Positions 13,071-28,000 of a stretch of 64,000 bases of DNA are shown piece by piece. The notes below the pieces were generated by a model. It ran no database searches and was not told the origin of the DNA. It saw nothing but the letters and a program-made list of their open reading frames with translations. This DNA comes from Nemertoderma westbladi (taxonomy: Eukaryota > Xenacoelomorpha > Nemertodermatida > Nemertodermatidae): contig JAUCBJ010007278.1 of the NCBI GenBank assembly GCA_032718475.1, forward strand, positions 1-64,000, written 5' to 3'. Every line of letters starts with the position of its first letter. The stretch's first letter is position 1. Position numbers and translations under genes: made by a program.

Positions 13071-16000
13071 CTAAAAATTAACAAAAATACAAACATGAAT
13101 AATTAGAACCAGAAAAATATATTATATTATATTACGTCAGTTTCTATGGAAACAGAAAAAATACGATAAACTAAACTTTCACTCTTATAGAACAAATGTG
13201 TAGCGTAAATTTCAAAAGCATTCTTACTTAAAAGGTCTATATAATATTAAAGTTGTGTGCGATGCCAATATCTTTCGAAAAACTGGTTGACATGGAACAT
13301 GTACCCTGCACTAGAGTACCCTGCACGCTGCTCTAGAGGGGTAACTACCACGCCCCCTAGAGGGGTAACTAGAACTACCACGCCACCTAGAGGGGTAACT
13401 AGAACTACCACGCCCCCTCGCGTGGTAACTAGAACTACCACGCCCTCTATAGGGGTAAGTAGAACTACCACGCCCCCTAGAGGGGTAACTAGAACTACCA
13501 CGCCCCCTAGAGGGGTAACTAGAACTACCACGCCCCCTAGAGGGGTAACTAGAACTACCACGCCCCCTAGAGGGGTAACTAGAACTACCACGCCCCCTAG
13601 AGGGGTAACTAGAACTACCACGCCCCCTAGAGGGGTAACTAGAACTACCACGCCCCCTAGAGGGGTAACTAGAACTACCACGCCCCCTAGAGGGGTAACT
13701 AGAACTACCACGCCCCCTAGAGGGGTAACTAGAACTACCACTCCCCCTAGAGGGGTAACTAGAACTACCACGCCCCCTAGAGGGGTAACTAGAACTACCA
13801 CGCCACCTAGAGGGGTAACTAGAACTACCACTCCCCCTAGAGGGGTAACTAGAACTACCACGCCCCCTAGAGGGGTAAGTAGAACTACCACGCCACCTAG
13901 AGGGGTAACTATAACTACCACGCCCTCTATAGGGGTAAGTAGAACTACCACGCCTCCTAGAGGGGTAACTAGAACTACCACGCCTCCTAGAGGGGTAACT
14001 AGAACTACCACGCCCCCTAGAGGGGTAACTAGAACTACCACGCCCCCTAGAGGGGTAACTAGAACTACCACTCCCCCTAGAGGGGTAACTAGAACTACCA
14101 CGCCCCCTAGAGGGGTAACTAGAACTACCACTCCCCCTAGAGGGGTAACTAGAACTACCACGCCCCCTAGAGGGGTAACTAGAACTACCACGCCACCTAG
14201 AGGGGTAACTAGAACTACCACTCCCCCTAGAGGGGTAACTAGAACTACCACGCCCCCTAGAGGGGTAACTAGAACTACCACGCCCCCTAGAGGGGGTAAC
14301 TAGAACTACCACGCCCCCTAGAGGGGTAACTAGAACTACCACGCCCCCTAGAGGGGTAACTAGAACTACCACGCCCCCTAGAGGGGTAACTAGAACTACC
14401 ACTCCCTCTAGAGGGGTAACTAGAACTACCACGCCCCCTAGAGGGGTAACTAGAACTACCACGCCCTCTAGTGGGGTAACTAGAACTACCACGCCCCCAA
14501 GAGGGGTAACTAGAACTACCACGCCCCCTAGAGGGGTAACTAGAACTAACACGCCCCCTAGAGGGGTAACTAGAACTACCACGCCCCCTAGAGGGGTAAC
14601 TAGAACTACCATGCCCCCTAGAGGGGTAACTAGAACTACCACGCCCCCTGGAGGGGTAACTAGAACTACCACGCCCCCTAGAGGGGTAACTAGAACTACC
14701 ACGCCCCCTAGAGGGGTAACTAGAACTACCACGCCCCCTAGAGGGGTAACTAGAACCACCACGCCCCCTAGAGGGGTAACTAGAACTACCACGCCCTCTA
14801 GAAGGGTAACTACCACGCCCCCTAGAGGGGTAACTAGAACTACCTCTCCCCTAGAGGGTAACTAGAACTACCACGCCCCCTAGAGGGGTAACTAGAACTA
14901 CCACGCCCCCTAGAGGGGTAACTAGAACTACCACGCCCCCCATAGGGGTAACTAGAACTACCACGCCCCTAGAGGGGTAACTAGAACTACCACGCCCCCT
15001 AGAGGGGTAACTAGAACTACCACGCCCCCTAGAGGGGTAACTAGAACTACCACTCCCCCTAGAGGGGTAACTAGAACTACCACGCCCCCTAGAGGGGTAA
15101 CTAGAACTACCACTCCCCCTAGAGGGGTAACTAGAACTACCACGCCCCCTAGAGGGGTAACTAGAACTACCACGCCACCTAGAGGGGTAACTAGAACTAC
15201 CACTCCCCCTAGAGGGGTAACTAGAACTACCACGCCCCCTAGAGGGGTAACTAGAACTACCACGCCCCCTAGAGGGGTAACTAGAACTACCACGCCCCCT
15301 AGAGGGGTAACTAGAACTACCACGCCCCCTAGAGGGGTAACTAGAACTACCACGCCCCCTAGAGGGGTAACTAGAACTACCACGCCCCCTAGAGGGGTAA
15401 CTAGAACTACCACGCCCCCTAGAGGGGTAACTAGAACTACCACGCCCCCTAGAGGGGTAACTAGAACTACCACGCCCTCTAGAGGGGTAACTAGAACTAC
15501 CACGCCCCCTAGAGGGGTAACTAGAACTACCACGCCCCCTAGAGGGGTAACTAGAACTACCACGCCCCCTAGAGGGGTAACTAGAACTACCACGCCCCCT
15601 AGAGGGGTAACTAGAACTACCACGCCCCCTAGAGGGGTAACTAGAACTACCACGCCCCCTAGAGGGGTAACTAGAACTACCACGCCCCCTAGAGGGGTAA
15701 CTAGAACTACCACGCCCCCTAGAGGGGTAACTAGAACTACCACGCCCCCTAGAGGGGGTAACTAGAACTACCACGCCCCCTAGAGGGGTAACTAGAACTA
15801 CCACTCCCCCTAGAGGGGTAACTAGAACTACCACGCCACCTAGAGGGGTAACTAGAACTACCACGCCACCTAGAGGGGTAACTAGAACTACCACGCCCCC
15901 TAGAGGGGTAACTAGAACTACCACTCCCCCTAGAGGGGTAACTAGAACTACCACGCCCCCTAGAGGGGTAACTAGAACTACCACGCCACCTAGAGGGGTA

Positions 16001-19000
16001 ACTAGAACTACCACTCCCCCTAGAGGGGTAACTAGAACTACCACGCCCCCTAGAGGGGTAACTAGAACTACCACGCCCCCTAGAGGGGGTAACTAGAACT
16101 ACCACGCCCCCTAGAGGGGTAACTAGAACTACCACGCCCCCTAGAGGGGTAACTAGAACTACCACGCCCCCTAGAGGGGTAACTAGAACTACCACTCCCT
16201 CTAGAGGGGTAACTAGAACTACCACGCCCCCTAGAGGGGGTAACTAGAACTACCACGCCCCCTAGAGGGGTAACTAGAACTACCACGCCCCCTAGAGGGG
16301 TAACTAGAACTACCACGCCCCCTAGAGGGGTAACTAGAACTACCACGCCCCCTAGAGGGGTAACTAGATCTACCACGCCACCTAGAGGGGTAACTAGAAC
16401 TACCACTCCCCCTAGAGGGGTAACTAGAACTACCACGCCCCCTAGAGGGGTAACTAGAACTACCACGCCCCCTAGAGGGGGTAACTAGAACTACCACGCC
16501 CCCTAGAGGGGTAACTAGAACTACCACGCCCCCTAGAGGGGTAACTAGAACTACCACGCCCCCTAGAGGGGTAACTAGAACTACCACGCCCCCTATAGGG
16601 GTAACTAGAACTACCACTCCCTCTAGAGGGGTAACTAGAACTACCACGCCCCCTAGAGGGGTAACTAGAACTACCACGCCCCCTAGAGGGGTAACTACCA
16701 CTCCCCCACGCCTGAAACGTATATTTGTTCTCACTTTACGGGGTGACATTAGCAACTCAACTACTAATTTTCGCCGTAAATTTTACCGTTAAATTCCACC
16801 GTAAGACTCTGGAGTCCCGAATAGACGGGTGGGTGGAAAAATTTCATTATGCTCATAATCGGGGTGGCGGGAATAAACGGGGTGGGTGGAAAATTTAGGC
16901 CTACTTACTTAACATATTGTATAGGCGTACAGGTACAGTAGTACCTACGACTATCGGTGGTATACTCGGTACATGGTTTTGGTTTACTTTCACTTTCAAC
17001 TCTCAATAATTATGAGAACAAACGTTATTTACTCATAATAAAAAATGTACTAAATTTTTTAGAAAAAATTAATAGTCACCCCGACTATTACGGTACAACA
17101 AATAGATTTCTTCAAAAATTGAAACCCTCCTTATCTCTACTGGTTGCTCCCCGATGGATTGGAACTATGATGTGTTAGATGCATTTGTGACAGACTTTCA
17201 GCAGCAAATTTACACGTCAGCCTTAGATTGCATCCCTATTTATAAGACCAATAAGAAGACAACTAACATACGGATTAGATCTGCCACTCTTGCAGAACTA
17301 CTACTACTACTACTACTAGGATCGGCATGCTGCATTGCAGCTGCATTTTTAAGAATGCTGTGCCGGCTTATCGACAAAATTGCACCGCCACAACTGTCTT
17401 ATCACCCATGACATTTGCTAGATCATCCGCATCTTCAAAGCCAGTGTCCTTGAAGATGCGTCTCAAGAAAGTCATGGGCTGTCCACCATGCTTATTCACT
17501 CCATGAGGCTGCCAAAGTACAAGATTATGCACTGGTTGGTCCTCACGGCGAAAGCAATGTCCTGCAATGTCTTGCAGAACGCTCTAGGAGAACCAAGGAA
17601 TTATACAATTTTTGTAAGGTTAGTGGTGATGGATTGAACTCAGCTCTAGGGCGGACTTATAAAGATTCCAAGAAAAGTGTTAAACGTCTTAAAAATTGGC
17701 TATCTTCCAACAAAACCGTGAACAATACCATTGTAATATTAATGGTGGACACAAATCTGCTGATAATTTAATTGATACAAAGCAGAAGATTTTTACAGCA
17801 TGTGAGGTCTCAAATTCTCCCCTTATCTCCACCTCCACTATTAAACGTGCACTTCTTGGTATATCGCGGGGGAGGGCCCCGGACTATAACTCGTTGGTAA
17901 TTGAACACTTTATTCACATGGATCCGGACATTACATGCAATACCCTCGCTCTTATTATCAACGGCTGTTTCCGTCTTGGTAAAGTACCAGCTTTGTTTGG
18001 TGACACAGTGATCTCAAGCTTGCACAAAGGCAGACAACGTAATCCCCTTTTGGTGAAATCATATCGTCCCATTTCTTCAATCAGTATATTTGGAAAGATC
18101 CTGGAAGCTGTTGTCCTTGCGGAATTCTTAACTTCACTCCCCATTCCTTTATCTCAAGTAGCTTATCAATCTAAAACTGGAATCGATGTTGTCCTTGGTG
18201 CTTTATTAGAAAATTTGGAGGTGCATAGGAAACAGGGATCCACAACTTTCCTTTGCAAGATGGATATCTGCTCAGCCTTCGATAACGTTAAATACCACAT
18301 CCTCTTTAATAACCTGTCAGAGTTTGTAAATCCTCATATATGTGCTGTATTAATTCATTATTACAGTGTAACCTATCTTCACCTGAAGTTCGGAGTTTCA
18401 GTGGACACCAAAGGTATGAACCCTATCCGGGGTTTGAAACAAGGGTCCCTGATATCTCCAATTCTCTTCTGCTTTTATATAGGAGATGTATTGAATGCTC
18501 TGCAGGACGAGGGTTATGGTTACGACCTCATGAATCTATGGATTGGCCTGATCTGCTACGCAGATGATATTCTTATTCTGGGGAAAAATATAAAGGAGGT
18601 GAAGATTATGGTGGAACTCATAATTAGGGAATTAAATAAGTTAGGATTGGACATCGAGGCATCGAAATCTGAGTGGTCTTATCTTCTAAGTGCAGGTTGT
18701 CAGGCCCAATCTATGCCCTGCTTCATTTAAGGGGACCCTCATTCCACCTAGCGCCACTCTGTCCTTCCTGGGCGTAAAAGTTAACCTCAAGACTTCAGAT
18801 AGGCTCAGTGAATGTATAAAGATTATCACAATTCTATCCGAGACTTTCCACAGGAGAGGGTGGGCTCTTAAATGGTTATCCCTGGACTCACTATATCGGC
18901 TATGGAATGGAATTGCACTACCAGCGATCATTTTCAGAATCCGTTTTATTTTTGGATCCCTTACATCTATTGAAGCTGACACATTGGATATATACTACCG

Positions 19001-22000
19001 TAAGGTTCTACGTAGCCTAATGCATGTTGGACCATATCTCTCAAATAGTTGTACCTACACTCTACTGAAGAGCACACCAATTAGTACGTCTATTTTCTGC
19101 GATGTCATTGGATGTATTCAGAGGGCAGCTTTCTGTACAAACAAGATGTTGAGTTCTATTATTTGTGCAAGCTTCTTAACTCAGTCCACATCCCAGGACA
19201 GATATGCCAGTCTACGGTGCTCCTATGAAGCGGGGTTGAAGTATTTCCCGTTACCTACACTTACTTCACTACTCTTCTCGAGGTACAGTATTAAGACTCT
19301 CCGTACCCAGGTTTTACCCGGCTGTTTAACTTTGTCCGATATGATCAATGTGGACTTTGTTCTAAATTGCTTGCGCTGTAATATTTCTTTTCCCAGCAAA
19401 GTCAAACGCATCCAGGAATTCCTTAATCAATCACGCATGGTGTAATCTGCATTATCATTTTTATAGTCTCTGATTATTAACTTACTCCCCAATGGTGATC
19501 CCACCCCTCATATCATATTTTATGGTGGTGCACTTTGTTTATAGTTGCACTTAATGACCAACCCTTATACTATGTTTTCTATGTGTTGTGAATTTTACTA
19601 CCACATGTATGTACATAAGTAAGCCTTCTATTCCATTGGTGCCATTGGATTTTATCTTTTTAATTTTAATTTGCCGGCGATGACCGGATTATTAATAAAT
19701 AATAAAAATAAATAATATTAATGGAATAAGGAATAAGATAATTGCGGGTGGAATTTTTTTTGAAATTAATAGCCGTGTCTCCCGGTCTATTCGGGACTCC
19801 AGAGTAATTAGCAATTTCCAATAGGCATAGTAAACTGCTATTTGGAGCCGTTTCCCAGGTTGCGGATAGGGAAAACACTTCACACATCCCACGAATTGTG
19901 ATTTGTCTGCTTAGACGACTGTGTATTAGATTAAATTGGAAGCAGTTTTATGGTTTATGCAAGTCATCTTGGTTTGCATCTTCCAATCGCTTCTGTTTCT
20001 TGAAGTCTGTGTGATACGTGCTCGTTACGGCGGCGGCGACAGAATCCATATACTGAGAGGTCAGCCTCGGGGCCAATCAGTATACATGCAGGTTGGGGGT
20101 GCCGGCGGCACGCAAGTACACACCACCTTCATGCCATACCTGGCCCGGGTATAGTAGAATGCGGATAATATCAAATTACAAATATCACGAAAGGTTGAGT
20201 AAAACAACCAAATTGAACCGGATGAGTAAAAAACAAAAACCCAAGACCCAATTATATATATAATATATATATATTATAAAATTATAAAGACCTGCATAAT
20301 CTTGTAACATGTTAACTTTCGTTTATTGTTTTGGTTTCCCCAACACGCCTCTGTAAACAACTCCTTTACTAACCTGCTCCTTTAAATTGCAATGGGACCT
20401 AACGCTATATGGCAATGGCACCTAACACTCTTTGGGACCTGTACAAAACAAAGAGGTTAAATCGCGTTAGGTCCCAAAGAGAGCGTTAGGTCCCTAAGAG
20501 CGTTAGGTCCTAAAGAGCGTTAGGTCCCAAAGAGCGTTAGGTCACAAAGTGTGTTAGGTCCCAAAGAGCGTTAGGTCCCAAAGAGCGTTAGGTACCAAAG
20601 AGCGTTAGGTCCCAAAGAGCGCTAGGTCCCAAAGAACATTAGGTCACAAAGTGTGTTAGGTCCCAAAGAGCGTTAGGTCCTAAAGAGCGTTAGGTCCTAA
20701 AGAGCGTTAGGTCCTAAAGAGCGTTAGGTCCTAAAGAGCGTTACGTCCCAAAGAGCATTAGGTCCCTAAGAGCGTTAGGTCCCTAAGAGCGTTAGGTCCC
20801 AAAGAGCGTTAGGTCCCAAAAAGCGTTAGGTACCAAATGCGTTAGGTCACAAAGTGTGTTAGGTCCCAAAGAGCATTAGGTCCTAAAGAGCGTTAGGTCC
20901 TAAAGAGCGTTAGGTCCTAAAGAGCGTTAGGTCCTAAAGAGCGTTAGGTCCCAAAGAGCATTAGGTCCCAAAAAGCGTTAGGTACCAAAGAGCGTTAGGT
21001 CACAAAGTGTGTTAGGTCCCAAAGAGCTTTAGGTCCTAAAGAGCGTTAGGTCCTAAAGAGCGTTAGGTCCCAAAGAGCGTTAGGTCCTAAAGAGCGTTAG
21101 GTCCTAAAGAGCATTAGGTCCTAAAGAGCGTTAGGTCCTAAAGAGCGTTAGGTCCCAAAGAGCATTAGGTCCCAAAAAGCATTAGGTACCAAAGAGCGTT
21201 AGGTCACAAAGTGTGTTAGGTCCCAAAGAGCTTTAGGTCCTAAAGAGCGTTAGGTCCCAAAGAGCGTTAGGTCCCAAAAAGCGTTAGGTACCAAATGCGT
21301 TAGGTCACAAAGTGTGTTAGGTCCCAAAGAGCGTTAGGTCCTAAAGAGCGTTAGGTCCTAAAGAGCGTTAGGTCCTAAAGAGCGTTAGGTCCTAAAGAGC
21401 GTTAGGTCCCAAAGAGCATTAGGTCCCAAAAAGCGTTAGGTACCAAAGAGCGTTAGGTCACAAAGTGTGTTAGGTCCCAAAGAGCTTTAGGTCCTAAAGA
21501 GCGTTAGGTCCTAAAGAGCGTTAGGTCCCAAAGAGCGTTAGGTCCTAAAGAGCGTTAGGTCCTAAAGAGCGTTAGGTCCTAAAGAGCATTAGGTCCAAAA
21601 GAGCGTTAGGTCCTAAGGAGCGTTAGGTCCTAAAGAGCGTTAGGTCCTAAAGAGCGTTAGGTCCCAAAGAGCTTTAGGTCCTAAAGAGCATTAGGTCCCA
21701 AAGAGCATTAGGTCCCAAAAAGCGTTAGGTACCAAAGAGCGTTAGGTCACAAAGTGTGTTAGGTCCCAAAGAGCTTTAGGTCCTAAAGAGCGTTAGGTCC
21801 TAAAGAGCGTTAGGTCCCAAAGAGCGTTAGGTCCTAAAGAGCGTTAGGTCCTAAAGAGCGTTAGGTCCTAAAGAGCTTTAGGTCCTAGAGAGCGTTAGGT
21901 CCTAAAGAGCGTTAGGTCCCAAAGAGCGTTAGGTCCTAAAGAGCGTTAGGTCCCAAAGAGCTTTAGGTCCTAAAGAGCGTTAGGTCCTAAAGAGCATTAG

Positions 22001-25000
22001 GTCCAAAAGAGCGTTAGGTCCTAAGGAGCGTTAGGTCCCAAAGAGCATTAGGTCCCTAAGAGCGTTAGGTCCCTAAGAGCGTTAGGTCCCAAAGAGCGTT
22101 AGGTCCCAAAAAGCGTTAGGTACCAAAGAGCGTTAGGTCACAAAGTGTGTTAGGTCCCAAAGAGCTTTAGGTCCTAAAGAGCGTTAGGTCCTAAAGAGCG
22201 TTAGGTCCCAAAGGCGTTAGGTCCCAAAGAGCGCTAGGTCCCAAAGAACATTAGGTCACAAAGTGTGTTAGGTCCCAAAGAGCGTTAGGTCCTAAAGAGC
22301 GTTAGGTCCTAAAGAGCGTTAGGTCCCAAAGAGCATTAGGTCCCTAAGAGCGTTAGGTCCCTAAGAGCGTTAGGTCCCAAAGAGCGTTAGGTCCCAAAAA
22401 GCGTTAGGTACCAAAGAGCGTTAGGTCACAAAGTGTGTTAGGTCCCAAAGAGCTTTAGGTCCTAAAGAGCGTTAGGTCCTAAAGAGCGTTAGGTCCCAAA
22501 GAGCGTTAGGTCCCATAGAGTGTTAGGTCCCAAAGAGCGTTAGGTCCCAAAGAGCGTTAGGTTCCAACGAGCGTTAGGTCCCAAAGAGCATTAGGTCCAA
22601 AAGAGCGTTAGGTCCTAAAGAGCGTTAGGTCATAAAGAGCGTTAGGTCCCATAGAGTGTTAGGTCCCAAAGAGCGTTAGGTCCCAAAGAGCGTTAGGTCC
22701 CAAAGAGCGTTAGGTCCCAAAGAGCGTTAGGTCCTAAAGAGCGTTAGGTCCCAAAGAGCATTAGGTCCCTAAGAGCGTTAGGTCCCTAAGAGCGTTAGGT
22801 CCCAAAGAGCGTTAGGTCCCAAAAAGCGTTAGGTACCAAAGAGCGTTAGGTCACAAAGTGTGTTAGGTCCCAAAGAGCTTTAGGTCCTAAAGAGCGTTAG
22901 GTCCTAAAGAGCGTTAGGTCCTAAAGAGCGTTAGGTCCCAAAGAGCGTTAGGTTCCAACGAGCGTTAGGTCCCAAAGAGCATTAGGTCCAAAAGAGCGTT
23001 AGGTCCCAAAGAGCGTTAGGTCCCATAGAGCGTTAGGTTCCAAAGAGCGTTAGGTCACAAAGTGTGTTAGGTCCCAAAGAGCGCTAGGTCCTAAAGAGCG
23101 TTAGGTCCTAAAGAGCGTTAGGTCCTAAAGAGCATTAGGTCCCAAAGAGCGTTAGGTCCCATAGAGCGTTAGGTCCTAAAGAGCGTTAGGTCCCAAAGAG
23201 CGTTAGGTCCCATAGAGCGTTAGGTTCCAAAGAGCGTTAGGTCACAAAGTGTGTTAGGTCCCAAAGAGCGCTAGGTCCTAAAGAGCGTTAGGTCCTAAAG
23301 AGCGTTAGGTCCCAAAGAGCGTTAGGTACCAAAGAGCGTTAGGTCCCATTACCATTTAAAGTATCACATTAGTAAAGGAGCAGGTTACAGAAGCGGGTTG
23401 GGGGAACCAAAACAATAAACGAACATGTTTTTTGAACATGTTTTTAGTCTTTGAATCTTTGGTCTTTGTTTTGTACTCACCCAAATTGAACCCGGTTGTA
23501 GTAGCAAACTCATTAAACAAATTATATTGTTTCTAATTCATTTAAATACTAGCTAAGACCAACTAGCTGACTGCACCCGAAACTATTTTTAAATTTAGAT
23601 TCTTAATATTCCAATTTTGGAATAAAACGCCACATACAAATACACATACTCATATCTTTATTTGTACCCACTCGCTGCGTTCGTTCATGTAGCAAACTAC
23701 AGTAATTACCAGCTACAGAAACATTTATACCGATAGAAATGTCTAATTAGATAAAACTGCCTTGCAAGGGTAAATAAATAAATACTTACTGAGTGAAGAA
23801 ACTGCGAGTAACGTTATAGCTAGAATAGCCTCGTTACGCATTGCCATGTGTTTGCTGGTCGCCATAGTAACGAGATGACGAGTGCCCCCTCCGGCAACGA
23901 CCGAAGTCATAGTGCGAGTAACGCGTGAGTTCCTGACCAGAGCCGCTAGGAGGCGCATGGACTCAGCCTGCACGCCACCGTGCGACGAACCATCGCAATA
24001 ACTAACCACCCTAGTTACAGCCACCTCATCGGCCCCAAACGCCGTTGCTAAGGACTCCTGGCCGTTGACAGCCAATCGGAGAATCGCGAGGCATTTAAAT
24101 ATGATTTCAGCGAACATCAGACTGAATTCGGTGTCCCTCAAAAACGGTACAATTATATCGAATATTCTAGAATTTACAATTAATGGTTTCAGTACCAATG
24201 GAATTGTTAGATTACGAATTACACTTAAATCCGCCAATAATAATTTAATAACAATTCTAGAATGATCGTTCTGTTCGGCACTGCCCGCAAGGTTTAATCC
24301 GTCTAGTTTCGCAAAGTTTTCGGTAGCTATGGAGACTAGGGTGGGAAGTATGTTCGCTTTGTGAACGAGATGGTGGCAGTTATCCTCGTTTCGCGCGATA
24401 TTACCCACAGCCAATAGCGTGGAGGCGACGAGCGTCGGCCGAGGCGAGAGCAGCCAATCAGAAGAGTGGATTCGTTGAGCCAATAGGGAGGAACCATGTT
24501 GGTATAATAAAGCCATGCACCTGTAATATGTATGTATGTATGTATATTATCGACTACTATGTAGAATAATAATTGCACAGAGAAATTGTTTACAGATGAT
24601 TTACAAATTTACAGTAGTATGTTAAGCAAATTGCACGAAAATAATACTTCATAAATGTAGTAGTCCGATCGAAGAGAATAGTATTTGAAGCAAATATGGT
24701 AACTGAATATATAAAACGGATTTATTAGTTTTGTGAATGTATAGTGAATTACTGAAAAATATAAATATAAATACGAATGTAAAAAAGAACTTAGAATTTA
24801 AAGCAAAATATAGTGACTGGATATATAAAAACGGGTGTATAAATTTCGTAATTAAAGTAAATATAATGGCTGAATGTATAAAATGGATGTAAGATTATAT
24901 CGATTGAATGACCTGTCGAATGCATGACCTATAAATATGTTGTACTGTACGCATTATAATATAATAATAATAATATTGTATATTAAAGATGTATTATATA

Positions 25001-28000
25001 GGGTAGGTCTAATCGAACGTAATGTATTTAATATATAATAATAAATAGATAGTGTTACTAATATATAATATAATTTTATGTAATAAATAGTTAATATATA
25101 AATATAGTTAATATTGAAATGTTTTGTTACTAATATAGTAAATAATAATAAATAGATACGGTAATATAATATATAGTTTCTTAGGGGTTAGCCTGCCGTC
25201 GCTCATTAATAATAGTCTTTCTTGTCTGGAATAGTTGGGATATATAACATGGGGCGTTCGGTAGATCAAGTAGGTCGGTCAGTGAGTCAACCGATGCGGG
25301 ATTGTCGATAAATTGGTCTCTCAGCGAGTTGTACAGTTTGCATTTTAGTGTGACGTGTTCCTCGTCCTCAATGACGCCACATATGCAAGTACGTTGATCA
25401 CGTGGTGTGCGGTTATACCGTCCCTTTTCTATTGCGAGTTCGTGGGACACAGGAAATACAGGAAATATAAATTATTTACTTATTAGTACGGTTAGAATTA
25501 CATTGGTGTCCCTCAATCGCTCAATGAATGTTTAACAGCGCTCATTTCGTTATAAACTGTACAGATACTAATTCGTTTATTGTTTTGGTTATTGATCCCC
25601 CATGCAAAGTATTCGTATCATAATATGACGGTGTGCATTTCAAAGGAATATAACAATGGGAAATGTTCTTCAGATCGGCCTCAGTTCTTAAAAATTTAGT
25701 ACTTCGGAGTTGAATCTTTCGATTTAGCCACAAGGTCGCAGCTGCACCCAGCTGCACGTTGCTGCACGTAGCGGTACGCAGCATCTGGACTACTACTGAG
25801 TGCAGCTGAGAGCAGCCACGTGCCGCTGGAACCATTTTTTAAATTCATTACACCCCCAAGCGAGGCAACTGGGACTTTATTTCATTATTTCGGTTAACCA
25901 ACAAATACAAATACATTATAATGAATATACGTAATACAATACAGAAAATTAATTAACTAAAATAAGATTAATATTATATGCTGAATTATAAAATAAATAG
26001 CTTAATCGTTCGCTAGAGTTACAAGAAGTGGGGCAGATGAACAGAACGAGATATGGAATTTGTCTGTGATGGGCGAGTGACCGAATTGCCTAAGAGCTGC
26101 ATAAAAACGGCAGGGATAGCTGCGCTGCATTGCTACACTTTCAGCAAGGCGACGCAGCAGTCTGGCAGAGAAATAGAAAGTTGAACTTTACACGTACCGT
26201 TTTATGTTGCTAGGTTACATTATGGCTTATATTACTAACAGTTCAGGTATTGCCATATAAACACCCACCCACCTATCATCTGATAACATTGTCACCAATA
26301 AATCGAAACTTAATTTCTCTAGCGACTCATTCATTTCGTTATCGTCGCTACCCATATTAATGTTGTCGATGACGTCACAAAGCAAGTCTGAAATGCCGCG
26401 CTGAACCATTTCCTACAATAAAGTGATATAAATAATCAATAATTAATTAAATATATAAAATATAAAGTAAACTAATGTTGCGATCCCGTTCCGTATTGAC
26501 CTACTGGGATCTCCGTTCTGTATTGACCTACTGGGATCTCCGTTCTGTATTGACCTACTGGGATCTCCGTTCTGTATTGACCTACTGGGATCTCCGTTCT
26601 GATTGATCTACTGGGATCTCCGTTCTGTATTGACCTACTTGGATCTCCGTTCTGTATTGACCTACTGGGATCTCCGTTCTGTATTGATCTACTGGGATCT
26701 CCGTTCCGTATTGACCTACTGGGATCTCCGTTCTGTATTGATCTACTGGGATCTCCGTTCTGTGTTGATCTACTGGGATCTCCGTTATCTATTGATCTAC
26801 TGGGATCTCCGTTCTGTATTGATCTACTGGGATCTCAGTTCTGTATTGATCTACTGGGATCTCCGTTCTGTATTGATCTACTGGGATCTCCGTTCTGTAT
26901 TGACCTACTGGGATCTCCGTTCTGTATTGACCTACTGGGATCTCCGTTCTGTGTTGATCTACTGGGATCTCCGTTCTGTGTTGATCTACTGGGATCTCCG
27001 TTATCTATTGATCTACTGGGATCTCCGTTCTGTATTGACCTACTGGGATCTGCGTTCTGTGTTGATCTACTGGGATCTCCGTTCTGTGTTGATCTACTGG
27101 GATCTCCGTTCTGTATTGACCTACTGGGATCTGCGTTCTGTGTTGACCTACTGGGATCTCCGTTCTGATTGATCTACTGGGATCTCCGTTATCTATTGAT
27201 CTACTGGGATCTCCGTTCTGTATTGACCTACTGGGATCTGCGTTCTGTGTTGATCTACTGGGATCTCCGTTCTGTGTTGATCTACTGGGATCTCCGTTCT
27301 GTGTTGATCTACTGGGATCTCCGTTCTGTGTTGATCTACTGGGATCTCCGTTCTGTGTTGATCTACTTGGATCTCCGTTCTGTATTGACCTACTGGGATC
27401 TCCGTTCTCTATTGACCTACTGGGATCTCCGTTCTGTATTGATCTACTGGGATCTCCGTTCTGTGTTGATCTACTGGGATCTCCGTTATCTATTGATCTA
27501 CTGGGATCTCCGTTCTGTATTGATCTACTGGGATCTCAGTTCTGTATTGATCTACTGGGATCTCCTTTCTGTATTGATCTACTGGGATCTCCGTTCTGTA
27601 TTGACCTACTGGGATCTCCGTTCTGTGTTGATCTACTGGGATCTCCGTTCTGTGTTGATCTACTGGGATCTCCGTTATCTATTGATCTACTGGGATCTCC
27701 GGTCTGTATTGATCTACTGGGATCTCCGTTCCGTATTGATCTACTGGGATCTCCTTTCTGTATTGATCTACTGGGATCTCCGTTCTGTATTGACCTACTG
27801 GGATCTCCGTTCTGTGTTGATCTACTGGGATCTCCGTTCTGTATTGATCTACTGGGATCTCCTTTCTGTATTGATCTACTGGGATCTCCGTTCTGTATTG
27901 ACCTACTGGGATCTCCGTTCTGTGTTGATCTACTGGGATCTCCTTTCTGTATTGATCTACTGGGATCTCCGTTCTGTATTGATCTACTGGGATCTCCGTT

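Noticed and set aside
13247-16755. TTPPRGVTR and VVVLVTPLGG ORFs as silk- or elastin-like proteins
   Set aside because: Open frames exist on both strands because of a 30-bp unit. The array lies wholly inside a RAP1GDS1 intron.
20465-23346. CRISPR-like array
   Set aside because: Units are contiguous with no unique spacers, and the genome is eukaryotic.
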